A stretch of 13,978 nucleotides of DNA from DATCJY01 sp036562565 (GCA_036562565.1 DATCJY010000008.1:1-13978); one strand, 5' to 3'; numbered from the stretch's first letter, positions 1 through 8,991 are shown. Notes: a model not told the origin generated them from the letters alone. Numbers and translations: made by a program.

Positions 1-860
1 AACAACGCATCTGCTTTTACAAGACGCAATTGCTTTTTCTTATAGGCATTGCTCTCCTCCTCGAACTTGTCTTGATAATAGTTTTCTCGGCCAAATGCTT
101 TGATGACACGAATACCCGAAACAGATTCCTGCACCATTGCACTAAGCATCGATTGATGTTCCTGTACCCTGTCGCTTCTTCGGTTGATGATGGTGCTCAC
201 ATAGAATATGTTGACCATCATAAAAGGCAGCGGAGACAAGGTGTACAACGTGAGTTCCACATCAATCTTCAACATCACCACAATGCACATCACAAAAAGA
301 ACCGCAAGGTTGATGGTGTACATCAAAGCCGGTCCGGTGTACATACGCACACGACTCACATCTTCACTGATGCGATTCATCAAATCACCGGTGCGATTGC
401 GCTTGTAAAAACTGTAATCGAGTTCTTGGTATTTGTCATACACCTCATTCTTGAGGTCGTACTCTATGTAGCGCGACATGACAATGAGTGCTTGTCGTTG
501 CCAGAAAAGCAACAACCCTTTTACCGCAAAGAAGAGCAAATAAGCCAATCCCAAGAAGACGGAAATGCGCGTTACGCGTGATGAAAAATTATCTTCATTG
601 AGTACGATGTCTTTCGCTTCTAACCCAATCCACGCGGCCATGTTGCGGAAGCTGGTTGGTTGTTGCACCACTACCGACTCGGCACCGGCTTTCAACTTCT
701 CCATTGATTGTACAGAGTTGGCCAGAAAGTCGATACCATCGCGCACAATGGCCGGAGCATAGACAGCAAGAAGATTGCCTACAACAATAAACATGATGCC
801 CATGAACAAGCGTCCACGGTACTTCCAAAAGTATTTATTGATATAGAGTAGATTCTTCAC
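1..860 (-). CDS. MsbA-type ABC exporter, N-terminal part (partial at left edge)
   Basis: The first 286 codons of an ABC exporter half-transporter are visible. The nucleotide-binding domain lies beyond the left edge. The visible part is the type-1 exporter transmembrane domain. Hydrophobic helices lie near residues 17-38, 100-120, 178-197 and 205-225. Family signatures are the cytoplasmic-loop stretch around residues 153-178 (FYKRNRTGDLMNRISEDV followed by RVRMYTGPAL) and SVSGIRVIKAFGRE at 247-259, both typical of MsbA/lipid exporters. These usually work as homodimers in the inner membrane. The start is taken as the GTG at 858-860: a TGA lies about 16 codons upstream in this frame with no ATG between, and the next ATG (residue 20) would cut into helix 1. 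The insert between helices 1 and 2 (about residues 45-95) is long, as often seen in Bacteroidota homologues. The substrate cannot be told. It follows the TonB receptor on the same strand, 85 bases downstream. Confidence 0.9.
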   Translation of the reverse strand, partial: MKNLLYINKYFWKYRGRLFMGIMFIVVGNLLAVYAPAIVRDGIDFLANSVQSMEKLKAGAESVVVQQPTSFRNMAAWIGLEAKDIVLNEDNFSSRVTRISVFLGLAYLLFFAVKGLLLFWQRQALIVMSRYIEYDLKNEVYDKYQELDYSFYKRNRTGDLMNRISEDVSRVRMYTGPALMYTINLAVLFVMCIVVMLKIDVELTLYTLSPLPFMMVNIFYVSTIINRRSDRVQEHQSMLSAMVQESVSGIRVIKAFGRENYYQDKFEEESNAYKKKQLRLVKADAL

Positions 861-945
861 AGGTAACCAATTGCAAGGAAATGCAACGCGTGACTTTCCT
901 TTTCATGTCTCCTCCGTTAGTACACAGCACAGAACCAAGCACTTG

Positions 946-3360
946 CTAAAATTCAAAATTCCATGTAACGCTTGGAAGGACAGGGAACAAACTTACTTGA
1001 TAAGCTTTGACCTGCAACGAACCATTTGCGAGATTACCGTAATTTCCGAAATAGATGAAATACGGGTTTTTGCGGTTATAGAGATTGTACACCGCGAAAT
1101 TCCAGTTCGACTTAAATCGCTTGGGGCGCTCAATTTCCTTACCAGTTTCGGCATCAAACACCTTTTTCATTGCATTTGGATAATAGGTAAAAGAAAGATC
1201 TGCGCGGTGATAAGGCGCCATGCGATATCCGTTCTTGCTGCCATAGACATCAATGATGCGATTCTCAAAGAAATAGCGTTCAATGGGCAATGTAATCGCA
1301 TTGCCGGTTGCATAGACAAATACACCACCGACTTCCCAATGCTCATTGATTTTATAGGTCACCACGAAATTGGCATCGTGCCTTCTATCCCATCGTGTAG
1401 GATAAGCTTTTCCATTATTAAAAGCCTCGAAGACACGTTCGGTTTTGGACCAAGTATAGCCGAGCCATCCGGTCAAATCACCCAAGCGTTTCTTTACAAA
1501 GAACTCCACACCATAACTGTATCCTCGACCAAATACAAGCAAGTTATCAATGTTGTCATTCACCGTTTGATCGGGCTGAGCACCTTCATGGAACTCGCTT
1601 TGGTTCTTCATGTTTTTGTAATAAACCTCCACACTGCTTTCCCAACTGTCATCTTTAAAGTTGCGGAAATAACCTGCGCTGATTTGCTCACCCCATTGCG
1701 GTTGCAAAACATCCGTACTTGGTAACCAAACATCTGTTGGCAATGAGGTAGGAGAAAGACTTGTCAAATGGATGTATTGATAGTTGCGCATATATCCTGC
1801 CTTGATACTCGACACCTTATCAATCGTGAATCGCACATTGGCTCGCGGTTCCAAGCCATGATAGAATTTCACCAACTCATTGCGGTTGTAGCTCACAATT
1901 GTAGGCGGAGCGGGAACACCAAGACGGTTTTCCGGAGCTTTTATATAGCGCTCAAATGGTCCTACGTGGGCAAAGATGGAGTAACGCAATCCCACATTGA
2001 ATCTTAACCGTTCATTGATATCAAACTCATCCAAGGCATAGGCAGCCGCTTCATGCGACAACAGATGTACCTCTTTGCCGGTATTAAATTCCGTATCACC
2101 GCTGCGCGCATAAACGCTATTTGGCATGAAATCATGGTGTGTGTATTCCACTCCCCACTTAATGTTGTGCAAATAATTCGGGTAATAATTCCATTGAATC
2201 TTTGCGCCATAGTCACGAATACCGCTGTTGAGCGCAAACTCAAACATCTCTTGGCTGCCTTCAAACGAGAACTTGTAATCGGTAAAGGTGGCAATTGCAT
2301 TCATGAAAAGCTTGGGTGACATGATGTGATTCCAGCGCAGTGTTGCCGTTGCATTGCCCCACGGAATGCGAGCTCCAAAGTTTGTTTGTTTGCTATTAAA
2401 AGAAAACACATCACGTCCGAAATAGGCACTCGCAAAGAGTTTATCCTTTTCCCCCAATGTGTAATTCACTTTCATGTTGAGGTCGTAGAAGTAATAACCC
2501 GAACCACCAAAATTGCTTGAAGGTTTGATGAACGGGCGCATCAAGGCATCAATATATGTGCGTCTTCCCGAAACGATAAACGATGATTTATCTTTCTTGA
2601 GTGGGCCTTCAATCGTAAAGCGCGAAGCAATTGTACCGATGCCACCTTGACCATGAAACGCTTTGGAGTTTCCTTCTTTGAGGTTGATATCCAGCACGGA
2701 TGCAAGGCGAGTTCCGTAGTTCGCAGGTATTCCGCCTTTTGTCAATTCGAGGTTTTTAATAGCATCCGCATTGAATACCGAGAAGAAACCAAACAAATGG
2801 GCTGCATTGTAAACGGTAGCATTGTCCAGTAGTATCAAGTTTTGATCTACACCACCACCGCGCACATAGAAGCCGGCATTTCCTTCACCGCTGCTTTGCA
2901 CACCGGGTAACAAAGACAATGTTTTGAGAATATCCACTTCACCCAGCAACACCGGCAACTTCTTGATTTGGTCTACTTCAAGACCAATTTTACCGAGATC
3001 GGTGCTTTCTGTATTGCGTCTTTTATCGGCTATTACTTCTACCTCAGCGACCTCAGTGGTTTGCGGAACCATGCTAAAATTCATCTTCTTGTTCGCATCC
3101 AATACCACACGATGCGATTGGGTGACATAACCCAATTGTGCTACCTCAATGGTATAGGTTCCTTTTGGAAGTGTGAGTGAAAAGAATCCATAGAGGTTGG
3201 TACTGGTGCCTCTTTCGAGTTCTTTTGCAATGACCAAAGCACCGATGCACGTCTCACCGGTAGTAGCATCTGTCACTTCACCACTAATCGTAAAACGTTC
3301 CTGTGCCTGCACAAATAGGATGAAGCATGTGCAGATAAACGTCAGTACAAAGGCCTTCAT
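946..3360 (-). CDS. TonB-dependent outer-membrane receptor with CarboxypepD_reg-like domain
   Basis: An 804-residue outer-membrane receptor that should import an unidentified ligand using TonB energy. Residues 1-19 are a signal peptide ending before QERFTISG. Residues 22-105 form a carboxypeptidase-regulatory-like beta-sandwich (SGEVTDATTGE, then a GTYTIEV core). The plug domain is about 115-230, with VRGGGVDQNLILLDN and the VYNAAHLFGFFSVFN segment typical of Bacteroidota receptors. The rest is a beta-barrel rich in aromatic and alternating residues, ending in the aromatic WNFEF. The length is normal for non-SusC TonB receptors, and no SusD partner is next to it, so it is probably not a polysaccharide-utilisation SusC protein. 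Candidate ligands (siderophore, metal, peptide or oligosaccharide) cannot be separated from sequence alone. It has its own 190-base upstream region shared with the divergent gene at 3551. The ATG start fits the signal peptide well. Confidence 0.93.
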   Translation of the reverse strand: MKAFVLTFICTCFILFVQAQERFTISGEVTDATTGETCIGALVIAKELERGTSTNLYGFFSLTLPKGTYTIEVAQLGYVTQSHRVVLDANKKMNFSMVPQTTEVAEVEVIADKRRNTESTDLGKIGLEVDQIKKLPVLLGEVDILKTLSLLPGVQSSGEGNAGFYVRGGGVDQNLILLDNATVYNAAHLFGFFSVFNADAIKNLELTKGGIPANYGTRLASVLDINLKEGNSKAFHGQGGIGTIASRFTIEGPLKKDKSSFIVSGRRTYIDALMRPFIKPSSNFGGSGYYFYDLNMKVNYTLGEKDKLFASAYFGRDVFSFNSKQTNFGARIPWGNATATLRWNHIMSPKLFMNAIATFTDYKFSFEGSQEMFEFALNSGIRDYGAKIQWNYYPNYLHNIKWGVEYTHHDFMPNSVYARSGDTEFNTGKEVHLLSHEAAAYALDEFDINERLRFNVGLRYSIFAHVGPFERYIKAPENRLGVPAPPTIVSYNRNELVKFYHGLEPRANVRFTIDKVSSIKAGYMRNYQYIHLTSLSPTSLPTDVWLPSTDVLQPQWGEQISAGYFRNFKDDSWESSVEVYYKNMKNQSEFHEGAQPDQTVNDNIDNLLVFGRGYSYGVEFFVKKRLGDLTGWLGYTWSKTERVFEAFNNGKAYPTRWDRRHDANFVVTYKINEHWEVGGVFVYATGNAITLPIERYFFENRIIDVYGSKNGYRMAPYHRADLSFTYYPNAMKKVFDAETGKEIERPKRFKSNWNFAVYNLYNRKNPYFIYFGNYGNLANGSLQVKAYQVSLFPVLPSVTWNFEF

Positions 3361-3550
3361 ACAGCTTTTTAAAATTAAGCGCTGTAAATGTAACTGCGAG
3401 GTCGAGGTTCGGGTTGTGTAAATTGGTTAATAGCAAAAGTGCCAAGTGAAATTCAGACAATAAAGACACCTTATTAAATCAATTATCAAATTGTATAAGC
3501 TCACCACATGCATCTAAAATATTTTCGCGCTCGCTGCTGTTATCCCTGCA

Positions 3551-4057
3551 TTGAGAAAAACTAGCTACATATTTCCGGTGTTCGTTGCCCTGTTGTTATT
3601 GCCCATCAGTGCATTGACTCAAAGCTATCGCACCGCACTCGGTGTGCGTGTGGGTACAGAGCTGGGGCTTACTTTGCAGCAGAAAGCATTTGAGAAGACA
3701 ACGGTAGAAGGCATACTCACCACGAATCGCTACCGCTGGCAAGCACAAGGTTTGTTTGAATACCATCGTCCTGTCATTGGCAAGCGCATCAATGTGTATT
3801 TGGGTGCCGGTCCGCACTTTGGCAATGAGAAAGGTTATGGCAGTTATTGGGGCATCACACCCGTTGCCGGAGTAGAAATCACGCTCATGAAATTTGTGGT
3901 TTCGTATGATTATAAACCATCCATCAACATCCAAGGCGGCAGCGGTTATGTCTTCCACGACTCAGGTTTATCGGTGCGCATGGTACTACTTAAGAAGAAG
4001 CGCAAAACGCCCATCAAAGATTTCTTTGAAGACCTGAAATCCAACAAGAAGAAATAA
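3551..4057 (+). CDS. Small secreted, outer-membrane-beta-barrel-like protein
   Basis: A 168-residue protein of unrecognised function. Residues 1-23 are a clear signal peptide (basic MRKTSY, a hydrophobic run, cleavage around ALTQ-SYR). The mature part has alternating hydrophobic and glycine/aromatic segments (for example RINVYLGAGPHFG, WGITPVAGVEI, KFVVSYDYKPSI, GLSVRMVLL), the look of a small porin-like barrel seen in many Bacteroidota hypothetical proteins. The last 20 or so residues are lysine-rich (KKKRKTPIKDFF and onward) and do not look like a barrel end. The start is a TTG: the frame has a TAA at 3515-3517 and no ATG or GTG before the signal peptide. It is divergent from the TonB receptor and could share control with it, but nothing in the sequence shows that the two work together. 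The assignment as secreted is solid; the barrel fold is an inference. Confidence 0.8.
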   Translation: MRKTSYIFPVFVALLLLPISALTQSYRTALGVRVGTELGLTLQQKAFEKTTVEGILTTNRYRWQAQGLFEYHRPVIGKRINVYLGAGPHFGNEKGYGSYWGITPVAGVEITLMKFVVSYDYKPSINIQGGSGYVFHDSGLSVRMVLLKKKRKTPIKDFFEDLKSNKKK

Positions 4058-4068
4058 CTCCATGGCCA

Positions 4069-4104
4069 AGATGCGCCACATCAGCAGCGCATCTCATTGT
4101 TTTT
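4069..4104 (+). terminator. Probable terminator after the secreted barrel-like gene
   Basis: A perfect 8-base inverted repeat, AGATGCGC at 4069-4076 and GCGCATCT at 4087-4094, encloses a 10-base loop. It is followed by CATTGTTTTTC, a short T-run. It begins 12 bases after the stop codon of the 3551-4057 gene. The T-run is offset by about four bases, so strength is uncertain. Confidence 0.5.
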
Positions 4105-4244
4105 CAGCAAACCACCCAGTCTTCTCACCTACTGAAAACCGGTTAAAAAACCTTTGATTTTGGGAGAATGATGTCCTTTGACTGAAGCGCCCTCACCATT
4201 AACTTGCGCCCCTTATTAAAGCAAGATTCAAAAATTAATTTCTG

Positions 4245-5456
4245 ATGAATATCCACGAATATCAAGGCAAAAGCATTCTGGCAAGCTATGGTGTAGCTAT
4301 CCAGCGTGGCCACGTGGCTTCTACTCCTGAGGAGGCTCTGGAAGCTGCCAAGAAACTCCAAGAAGAAACCGGTACAGGTTGGTTTGTAGTAAAAGCTCAA
4401 ATTCATGCCGGTGGTCGCGGAAAAGGAACAGTAACCGAAACAGGCTCTCGCGGTGTTGTTCTTGCCAAGAGCCTTGATGAAGTTCCTCAGAAGGCAAAAG
4501 ATATATTGAACGGTCACCTTGTGACGCTTCAAACCAAAGCCGGTGGTAAACTCGTAAACAAAGTATTCATTGCTGAAGATGTTTATGCCCCCGGTGAAAG
4601 CGAGCCTCGCGAATTCTATATGTCTGTTCTTTTGGACAGAAGCCTTGGCCGCAATGTAATTGTTTACTCTCCTGAAGGGGGTATGAACATTGAGGATGTG
4701 GCACACAACACTCCCGATCGCATCTTCAAAGAAGTGATTGACCCGATGACCGGAGTAAACGATTTCCAAACTCGCAAAATCTGCTTCAATCTTGGTCTTA
4801 CAGGTAAAGCAGCTAAAGAAATGGCCGTGTTTGTGAAGAAACTTTACGCTGCTTATGTTGGTTGTGATGCGTCCATGTTTGAAATCAACCCTGTATTGAA
4901 AACATCTGATGACCGCGTAATCGCAGTGGACGCGAAAGTATCACTCGATAACAACGGTTTGTTCCGTCATCCTGATTACGCAGCAATGCGTGACATTACT
5001 GAAGAAGATCCTTTGGAAGTAGAAGCCAGCAACGCTGACCTCAACTACGTGAAACTCGATGGTAACGTAGGTTGCATGGTAAACGGTGCAGGTCTTGCTA
5101 TGGCTACTATGGATATCATCAAACTTAGTGGTGGTGAACCGGCTAACTTCCTTGACGTGGGCGGTACTGCAGATGCGAAACGTGTGGAAACTGCCTTCCG
5201 TATGATCCTTCGCGATCCAAACGTGAAAGCCATACTTGTAAACATTTTTGGTGGTATCGTACGCTGCGACCGTGTGGCTCAAGGTATTGTGGATGCTTAT
5301 AAAAACATCGGCAACATCGAAGTTCCAATCATCGTGCGTTTGCAAGGTACCAACGCAAAAGAAGCGAAAGAACTCATCGACAACAGTGGCTTGAAAGTAC
5401 TTTCTGCTATCACTTTGCAAGAAGCTGCTGATGCAGTGAAGAGCGTAGTATCTTAA
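4245..5456 (+). CDS. sucC: Succinyl-CoA ligase (ADP-forming) subunit beta
   Basis: A 403-residue beta subunit of succinyl-CoA synthetase, which converts succinyl-CoA, ADP (or GDP) and phosphate to succinate, CoA and ATP (or GTP) in the TCA cycle. The N-terminal ATP-grasp domain starts with MNIHEYQGK and carries the nucleotide-binding HAGGRGKG at 54-61. EINPV at 213-217 and the acidic residues around IAVDAK supply metal binding. The C-terminal CoA-ligase-type domain has GNVGCMVNGAGLAM at 273-286, NFLDVGGTAD at 301-310 and NIFGGIVRCD at 333-342. Length and motif order match the bacterial family (E. coli SucC is 388 residues); the extra residues are mostly around 90-125. The alpha subunit gene (sucD) is not adjacent. 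It has a 187-base upstream region in which I see no clear promoter, and a strong terminator right after it. Confidence 0.97.
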   Translation: MNIHEYQGKSILASYGVAIQRGHVASTPEEALEAAKKLQEETGTGWFVVKAQIHAGGRGKGTVTETGSRGVVLAKSLDEVPQKAKDILNGHLVTLQTKAGGKLVNKVFIAEDVYAPGESEPREFYMSVLLDRSLGRNVIVYSPEGGMNIEDVAHNTPDRIFKEVIDPMTGVNDFQTRKICFNLGLTGKAAKEMAVFVKKLYAAYVGCDASMFEINPVLKTSDDRVIAVDAKVSLDNNGLFRHPDYAAMRDITEEDPLEVEASNADLNYVKLDGNVGCMVNGAGLAMATMDIIKLSGGEPANFLDVGGTADAKRVETAFRMILRDPNVKAILVNIFGGIVRCDRVAQGIVDAYKNIGNIEVPIIVRLQGTNAKEAKELIDNSGLKVLSAITLQEAADAVKSVVS

Positions 5457-5480
5457 TACACTTTGTGTATCCCGAATAAG

Positions 5481-5510
5481 AAAAGGCTGTCCAATGGACA
5501 GCCTTTTTTA
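5481..5510 (+). terminator. Strong rho-independent terminator, likely bidirectional
   Basis: A perfect 12-base stem, AAAAGGCTGTCC at 5481-5492 and GGACAGCCTTTT at 5496-5507, has a three-base AAT loop and ends in a T-run. It lies 24 bases after the sucC stop. Read on the minus strand it also ends in TTTTCTT, so it can serve the convergent cyclophilin gene, which stops at 5574. Confidence 0.9.
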
Positions 5511-5573
5511 TTTCATCCTTTATGCAATAAATGCATGACTTCTCCTCTCTTTCAAAGGAACCGAGAAGATGCA

Positions 5574-7523
5574 TTAAATCAACTCCACATTCTCAATCAC
5601 ATCACCCGGAACGATGCTTTGAATTACATCCATTCCATCCGTTACATAACCAAAAATGGTATAACGACCTTCGAGGTGCGGTGTGCTGCCATGCGTTACA
5701 AAGAACTGACAGCTCTCGGTGTCCTTGCCTGAAGAAGCCATTCCAACTGTACCGGCTTTGTAATCGTGCAAAGCAAACTCAGAACGAATGGTATAATCGG
5801 TGCTGCCCATGCCATCTCCACGAGGACAACCGCCTTGCACCACGAAATTCGGAATCACGCGGTGGAAGTATTTTCCATTGTAGAAACCTTGTTCTGCAAG
5901 TTCCACGAAGTTGGCAACCGTACCGGGCGCTGCTTCCACATCCAGCTGAATAGTGAATGTTCCTTTGGAAGTAGTCACACGCGCTTTTTGATCACGCTCA
6001 ATCATGGTCACTTTATTCCAATCGATCGTATGATTGTGAGCCGCATTCATCGCCTCCGCTTTTTCTATTCCCAATGCATTGATGGTCGCAACCACTTCGT
6101 TGTATGTTTCAATTTCAGCCGGAAGTTTGAGTTTACTCAAAGAAGCTTTGAGCGTTTCAGTCACTTGCTTCTTCTGGTCGGCATTCAATTTCATGTTTTG
6201 CCATTCACCCGCAATCAAAGCCATTACAGATGCATCGCCTTGGTTAAAGACTTGTTGCAAGCTTTGCAGATAATCCAAGTCTTTCGGAAATGTGGATGAT
6301 GAGTGCGCTTTGATAAACGCTGTCGCCAACGCAGAGCGCATCATCGGATCTTGTTCGTTCTTCAAAGCATTCAGTACCTCAGTGGCTTTGGATGGTACAG
6401 CACCGAGTGCAGTTGCATAAATGGATTTATCAAATCCGTTTGAAGATTGATACAAGGCATAAAGTTGGTCGCTTGCTGCTTTATCGCCATTTTCGGCAGC
6501 TATCTCCAACGCGTAAGAGCGCAACCATGCTGATCTTCCTTCTGTGGCTTTTACTAACTCGGCCGCTTGAGAAGCATTCACTCGAGATGCCAACACTTCC
6601 AGCACTTCATGAACTATATATTCATCGCTGTCCTTCAACATCGCCATCAGCTCATCAATACTTTGTGATTTGAATGTTCCAAGCGCGCGTATTGCAGCTA
6701 CACGCACACCTTGTGTTTGTGAAGTGCCTCGTGCATAATCCAGCAACAACTTGCGTGCATCTTCACCTCCCACTTTGCCAAGCAACGTCATTTGGTATTG
6801 TCGCACTTCAGGAGTACGTTCGGTACTGCACCATTGCAATAAGTGCTTTTTATTTTTTTCTTGCCCGAACCAATTGCCTTTATAAGCGACCATTGCCTGT
6901 GCACAAGCAATGCGCGAAGGAGTTCCGCTCTTGAACAATACAAACTGCAGTCCTTGCATTACCGCATCATCTGTAAGACCGGCTCTGTGCATCGCCAGAG
7001 CACCTTTTGCCCAACCTGTGCGATCCTCTTCGTCTTTTGGATTTATCTTGTACATGAAACGCACGACTTGTTGCTCCAGCGCACGCGACAAGTCTTTGTT
7101 GTAATGACGTGCGAAAATTTTTCCTATTGCTTCTGCAATGTTGCCGCGCACTTCTGTTTCGGTTTCCGGCTCATAATGACTCATCAAGTCGTCCAACACA
7201 CTTTGATCAGCCAATTGCCCCAGAGCATAAGCCGCATTGGCACGCACCTCGGCAATGCTGTCATGTAACATATTCAGGAGCTCACTTTGCATGGAAACAT
7301 CTTGGACGCTCGCGGCACAAAGCACCGCTTCAGCGCGATGTGTGCTATTCGGACTTTTGAAGAAAGCCATGAGACCATTGGCATTGCGCACATCCGCAAG
7401 TGTGTGGATGCGCTGCAATTCTGTATCCCCAAATTTATTTGCGCTCTTGCTGCTCTTCTTCTCTCCGCAGGCGATGAGCGATATCAAAGCCATTAGCACA
7501 AACAGATAGTTCCATTGTTTCAT
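5574..7523 (-). CDS. HEAT-repeat lipoprotein with C-terminal cyclophilin-type peptidyl-prolyl isomerase
   Basis: A 649-residue predicted lipoprotein. The signal sequence MKQWNYLFVLMALISLIAC ends in a lipobox with Cys19, so it should be anchored in an envelope membrane facing the periplasm. Residues about 35-450 are helical HEAT-like repeats (for example HDSIAEVRANAAYALGQLAD, EVRGNIAEAIGKI, VRVAAIRALGTFKS, EYIVHEVLEVLAS), a likely protein-binding scaffold. Residues about 513-649 are a cyclophilin domain: FHRVIPNFVVQGG at 553-565 gives the catalytic Arg555, Phe560 and Gln563, QFFVT follows at 606-610, and HLEGRYTIFG at 617-625 is the usual final motif. The active-site set looks complete, so cis-trans proline isomerase activity is expected. 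The tryptophan of human CypA is not evident, as in many bacterial cyclophilins. The client protein is unknown. It has its own promoter candidate and ends against the shared terminator with sucC. Confidence 0.92.
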   Translation of the reverse strand: MKQWNYLFVLMALISLIACGEKKSSKSANKFGDTELQRIHTLADVRNANGLMAFFKSPNSTHRAEAVLCAASVQDVSMQSELLNMLHDSIAEVRANAAYALGQLADQSVLDDLMSHYEPETETEVRGNIAEAIGKIFARHYNKDLSRALEQQVVRFMYKINPKDEEDRTGWAKGALAMHRAGLTDDAVMQGLQFVLFKSGTPSRIACAQAMVAYKGNWFGQEKNKKHLLQWCSTERTPEVRQYQMTLLGKVGGEDARKLLLDYARGTSQTQGVRVAAIRALGTFKSQSIDELMAMLKDSDEYIVHEVLEVLASRVNASQAAELVKATEGRSAWLRSYALEIAAENGDKAASDQLYALYQSSNGFDKSIYATALGAVPSKATEVLNALKNEQDPMMRSALATAFIKAHSSSTFPKDLDYLQSLQQVFNQGDASVMALIAGEWQNMKLNADQKKQVTETLKASLSKLKLPAEIETYNEVVATINALGIEKAEAMNAAHNHTIDWNKVTMIERDQKARVTTSKGTFTIQLDVEAAPGTVANFVELAEQGFYNGKYFHRVIPNFVVQGGCPRGDGMGSTDYTIRSEFALHDYKAGTVGMASSGKDTESCQFFVTHGSTPHLEGRYTIFGYVTDGMDVIQSIVPGDVIENVELI

Positions 7524-7548
7524 TCGAATAAGATTTTATTTATTCAGC

Positions 7549-7579
7549 GCAAGGTAAGGGACGAAGCTATTTATGCAAA
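7549..7579 (-). promoter_or_regulatory. Bacteroidota-type promoter for the cyclophilin lipoprotein gene
   Basis: On the minus strand TTTG (7579-7576) is followed by exactly 19 bases and then TACCTTGC (7556-7549). This resembles the Bacteroidota sigma consensus (TTTG about 19 bases before TAnnTTTG), with the -7 element missing one T. The predicted transcript start is about 20 bases before the ATG at 7523. It sits in the 114-base gap after oppB, so the cyclophilin gene is probably transcribed separately from it. Confidence 0.45.
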
Positions 7580-7637
7580 GACACGACCAATGCAATGATG
7601 CTATTGAGCACAATTAAACTCTCTGATATCACCATCA

Positions 7638-8912
7638 TTAACTCACACGAACGCGTGGGTCAATCCAACCATAGACAATATCCACAAGGATATTGATGAT
7701 GACAAAGAAGAATGCTATCACAATGACTCCTCCCATGACAACCGGCAAATCGCGGTTCTCGATGGCCGTGAACATTTGCTGGCCGAGGCCTTTCCACCCG
7801 AACACAAACTCCACGAAGATGGCACCGGCAAGCAAGGATGCAAACCAGCCACTCACAGCTGTAATCACAGGATTGAGTGCATTGCGCAATGCATGCTTGA
7901 ATACCACACGCGTTTCTGACAACCCTTTTGCACGAGCTGTGCGGATATAATCCTGTTGCATCACATCGAGCAATGAACTGCGTGTCAGTTGCACAATTAC
8001 CGAAAGCGGACGAACCATAAGTGTCACCACCGGGAGTATCATATTGCGCAGATCGAGGTACTCGCCTTTCCAAACATCCACACTGTATAAGCTTCCGGTC
8101 ATATTGAGGCCTGTTCCGGGCAAGGTTATCGTAGAAGTGAGAAAAGGAATGCTGGCTCCTGCACACGTTGGAATGAACCACAAAAGCAATACACCCACCA
8201 TCGTATAATTAAAGATGCGTTTGTTGCGAAGGTCCTTGAGCCATTGTCGTAAGAACGGTTTGATGATGATGAATAACAAGCCGAACACCACTAGAAACAA
8301 CGGCAAGCGAATTTCATCGCGCCAGATAATTGCACCAATCCATGCAACGATAATCGCCACGAAGAACGAAGGACCGGCCATACCAATGGCAGACACGAAC
8401 AACATCAATCGGTCATAGAACGAGTCTTTGTTCAGCGCGGCAACAATGCCCATCAGCAAACCCATGATCATCGCGAGGATGATGGACACGACTGCGAGTA
8501 CAAATGTTCCGGGCAATACTTCTGCTAAAATGGACGATACGCTTTTGTCCGATAAGAACGAACGTTTGAGATAAGGGGCTTTGAGCACAAGTGCCTTTTC
8601 ATCTGAAAACTTGAGCAACTGCACACCGCTGTATTTCTTTTCATCAAAGAAGATACGGCTGTCCTCATTGGTTGGGTTATGTATCGACAGCGGAGAAAGG
8701 TCATTGAGGTAAAGCGCAAAACGCTGACCCAAAGGCAAGTCCAAATCTAGCTTTCTGCGCATTGTTTGCACAACATCTTCCGAGGCATTCTCGCCCACAA
8801 GGTTGCGCACAGGATCACCAGGCGCAAGGTTGAACAAAAAGAAAACAACCGCAATCACTCCGGCCAAAACCAGAAAACCATAAGCTGTCTTTTTAAGAAG
8901 GAAGGAGAACAT
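7638..8912 (-). CDS. OppB/DppB-type ABC transporter permease, with extra membrane insert
   Basis: A 424-residue inner-membrane permease of the oligopeptide/dipeptide/nickel ABC importer family. The N-terminus is typical (first helix about 11-30, then LAPGDPVRNLVGENAS). The family EAA loop, which docks the ATPase, is at about 321-345 (DYIRTARAKGLSETRVVFKH then ALRNALNPV). It is followed by the signature SLLAGAIFVEFVFGWKGLG at 359-377. The C-terminus GWIDPRVRVS is also typical. Family members are usually a little over 300 residues. Here a longer soluble segment (about 70-125) and an insert at about 197-260 with two extra hydrophobic stretches (203-220 and 237-253) make up the difference; similar longer forms occur in Bacteroidota. 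No partner permease, binding protein or ATPase gene is nearby, so the rest of the transporter must be encoded elsewhere. The substrate is probably a peptide but unproven. Confidence 0.92.
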   Translation of the reverse strand: MFSFLLKKTAYGFLVLAGVIAVVFFLFNLAPGDPVRNLVGENASEDVVQTMRRKLDLDLPLGQRFALYLNDLSPLSIHNPTNEDSRIFFDEKKYSGVQLLKFSDEKALVLKAPYLKRSFLSDKSVSSILAEVLPGTFVLAVVSIILAMIMGLLMGIVAALNKDSFYDRLMLFVSAIGMAGPSFFVAIIVAWIGAIIWRDEIRLPLFLVVFGLLFIIIKPFLRQWLKDLRNKRIFNYTMVGVLLLWFIPTCAGASIPFLTSTITLPGTGLNMTGSLYSVDVWKGEYLDLRNMILPVVTLMVRPLSVIVQLTRSSLLDVMQQDYIRTARAKGLSETRVVFKHALRNALNPVITAVSGWFASLLAGAIFVEFVFGWKGLGQQMFTAIENRDLPVVMGGVIVIAFFFVIINILVDIVYGWIDPRVRVS

Positions 8913-8991
8913 CTTTTTCTAACCGCAGAGAACGCTAAGATGTGAGTAAAGAACACGGAGGATTACAATTGGTGGGATGGATTTTTCAACA

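Noticed and set aside
30..581. Plus-strand open frame of 183 codons at the left edge
   Set aside because: The minus strand encodes the ABC exporter transmembrane domain over the whole stretch; the plus frame is its shadow with a low-complexity His-rich run.
871..1725. Plus-strand open frame of 284 codons
   Set aside because: It lies opposite the TonB receptor C-terminal barrel, whose minus-strand frame has clear family motifs; the plus translation shows no domain or sensible composition.
4137..4157. AACCGGTT palindrome and GGTTAAAAAACC hairpin before sucC as a terminator or operator
   Set aside because: The stems are only four base pairs and no T-run follows; the 4069-4104 hairpin is the better terminator.
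4143..4769. Minus-strand open frame of 208 codons
   Set aside because: It is antisense to the start of sucC, which is unmistakable; the translation is rich in His, Cys and Phe as expected of a shadow.
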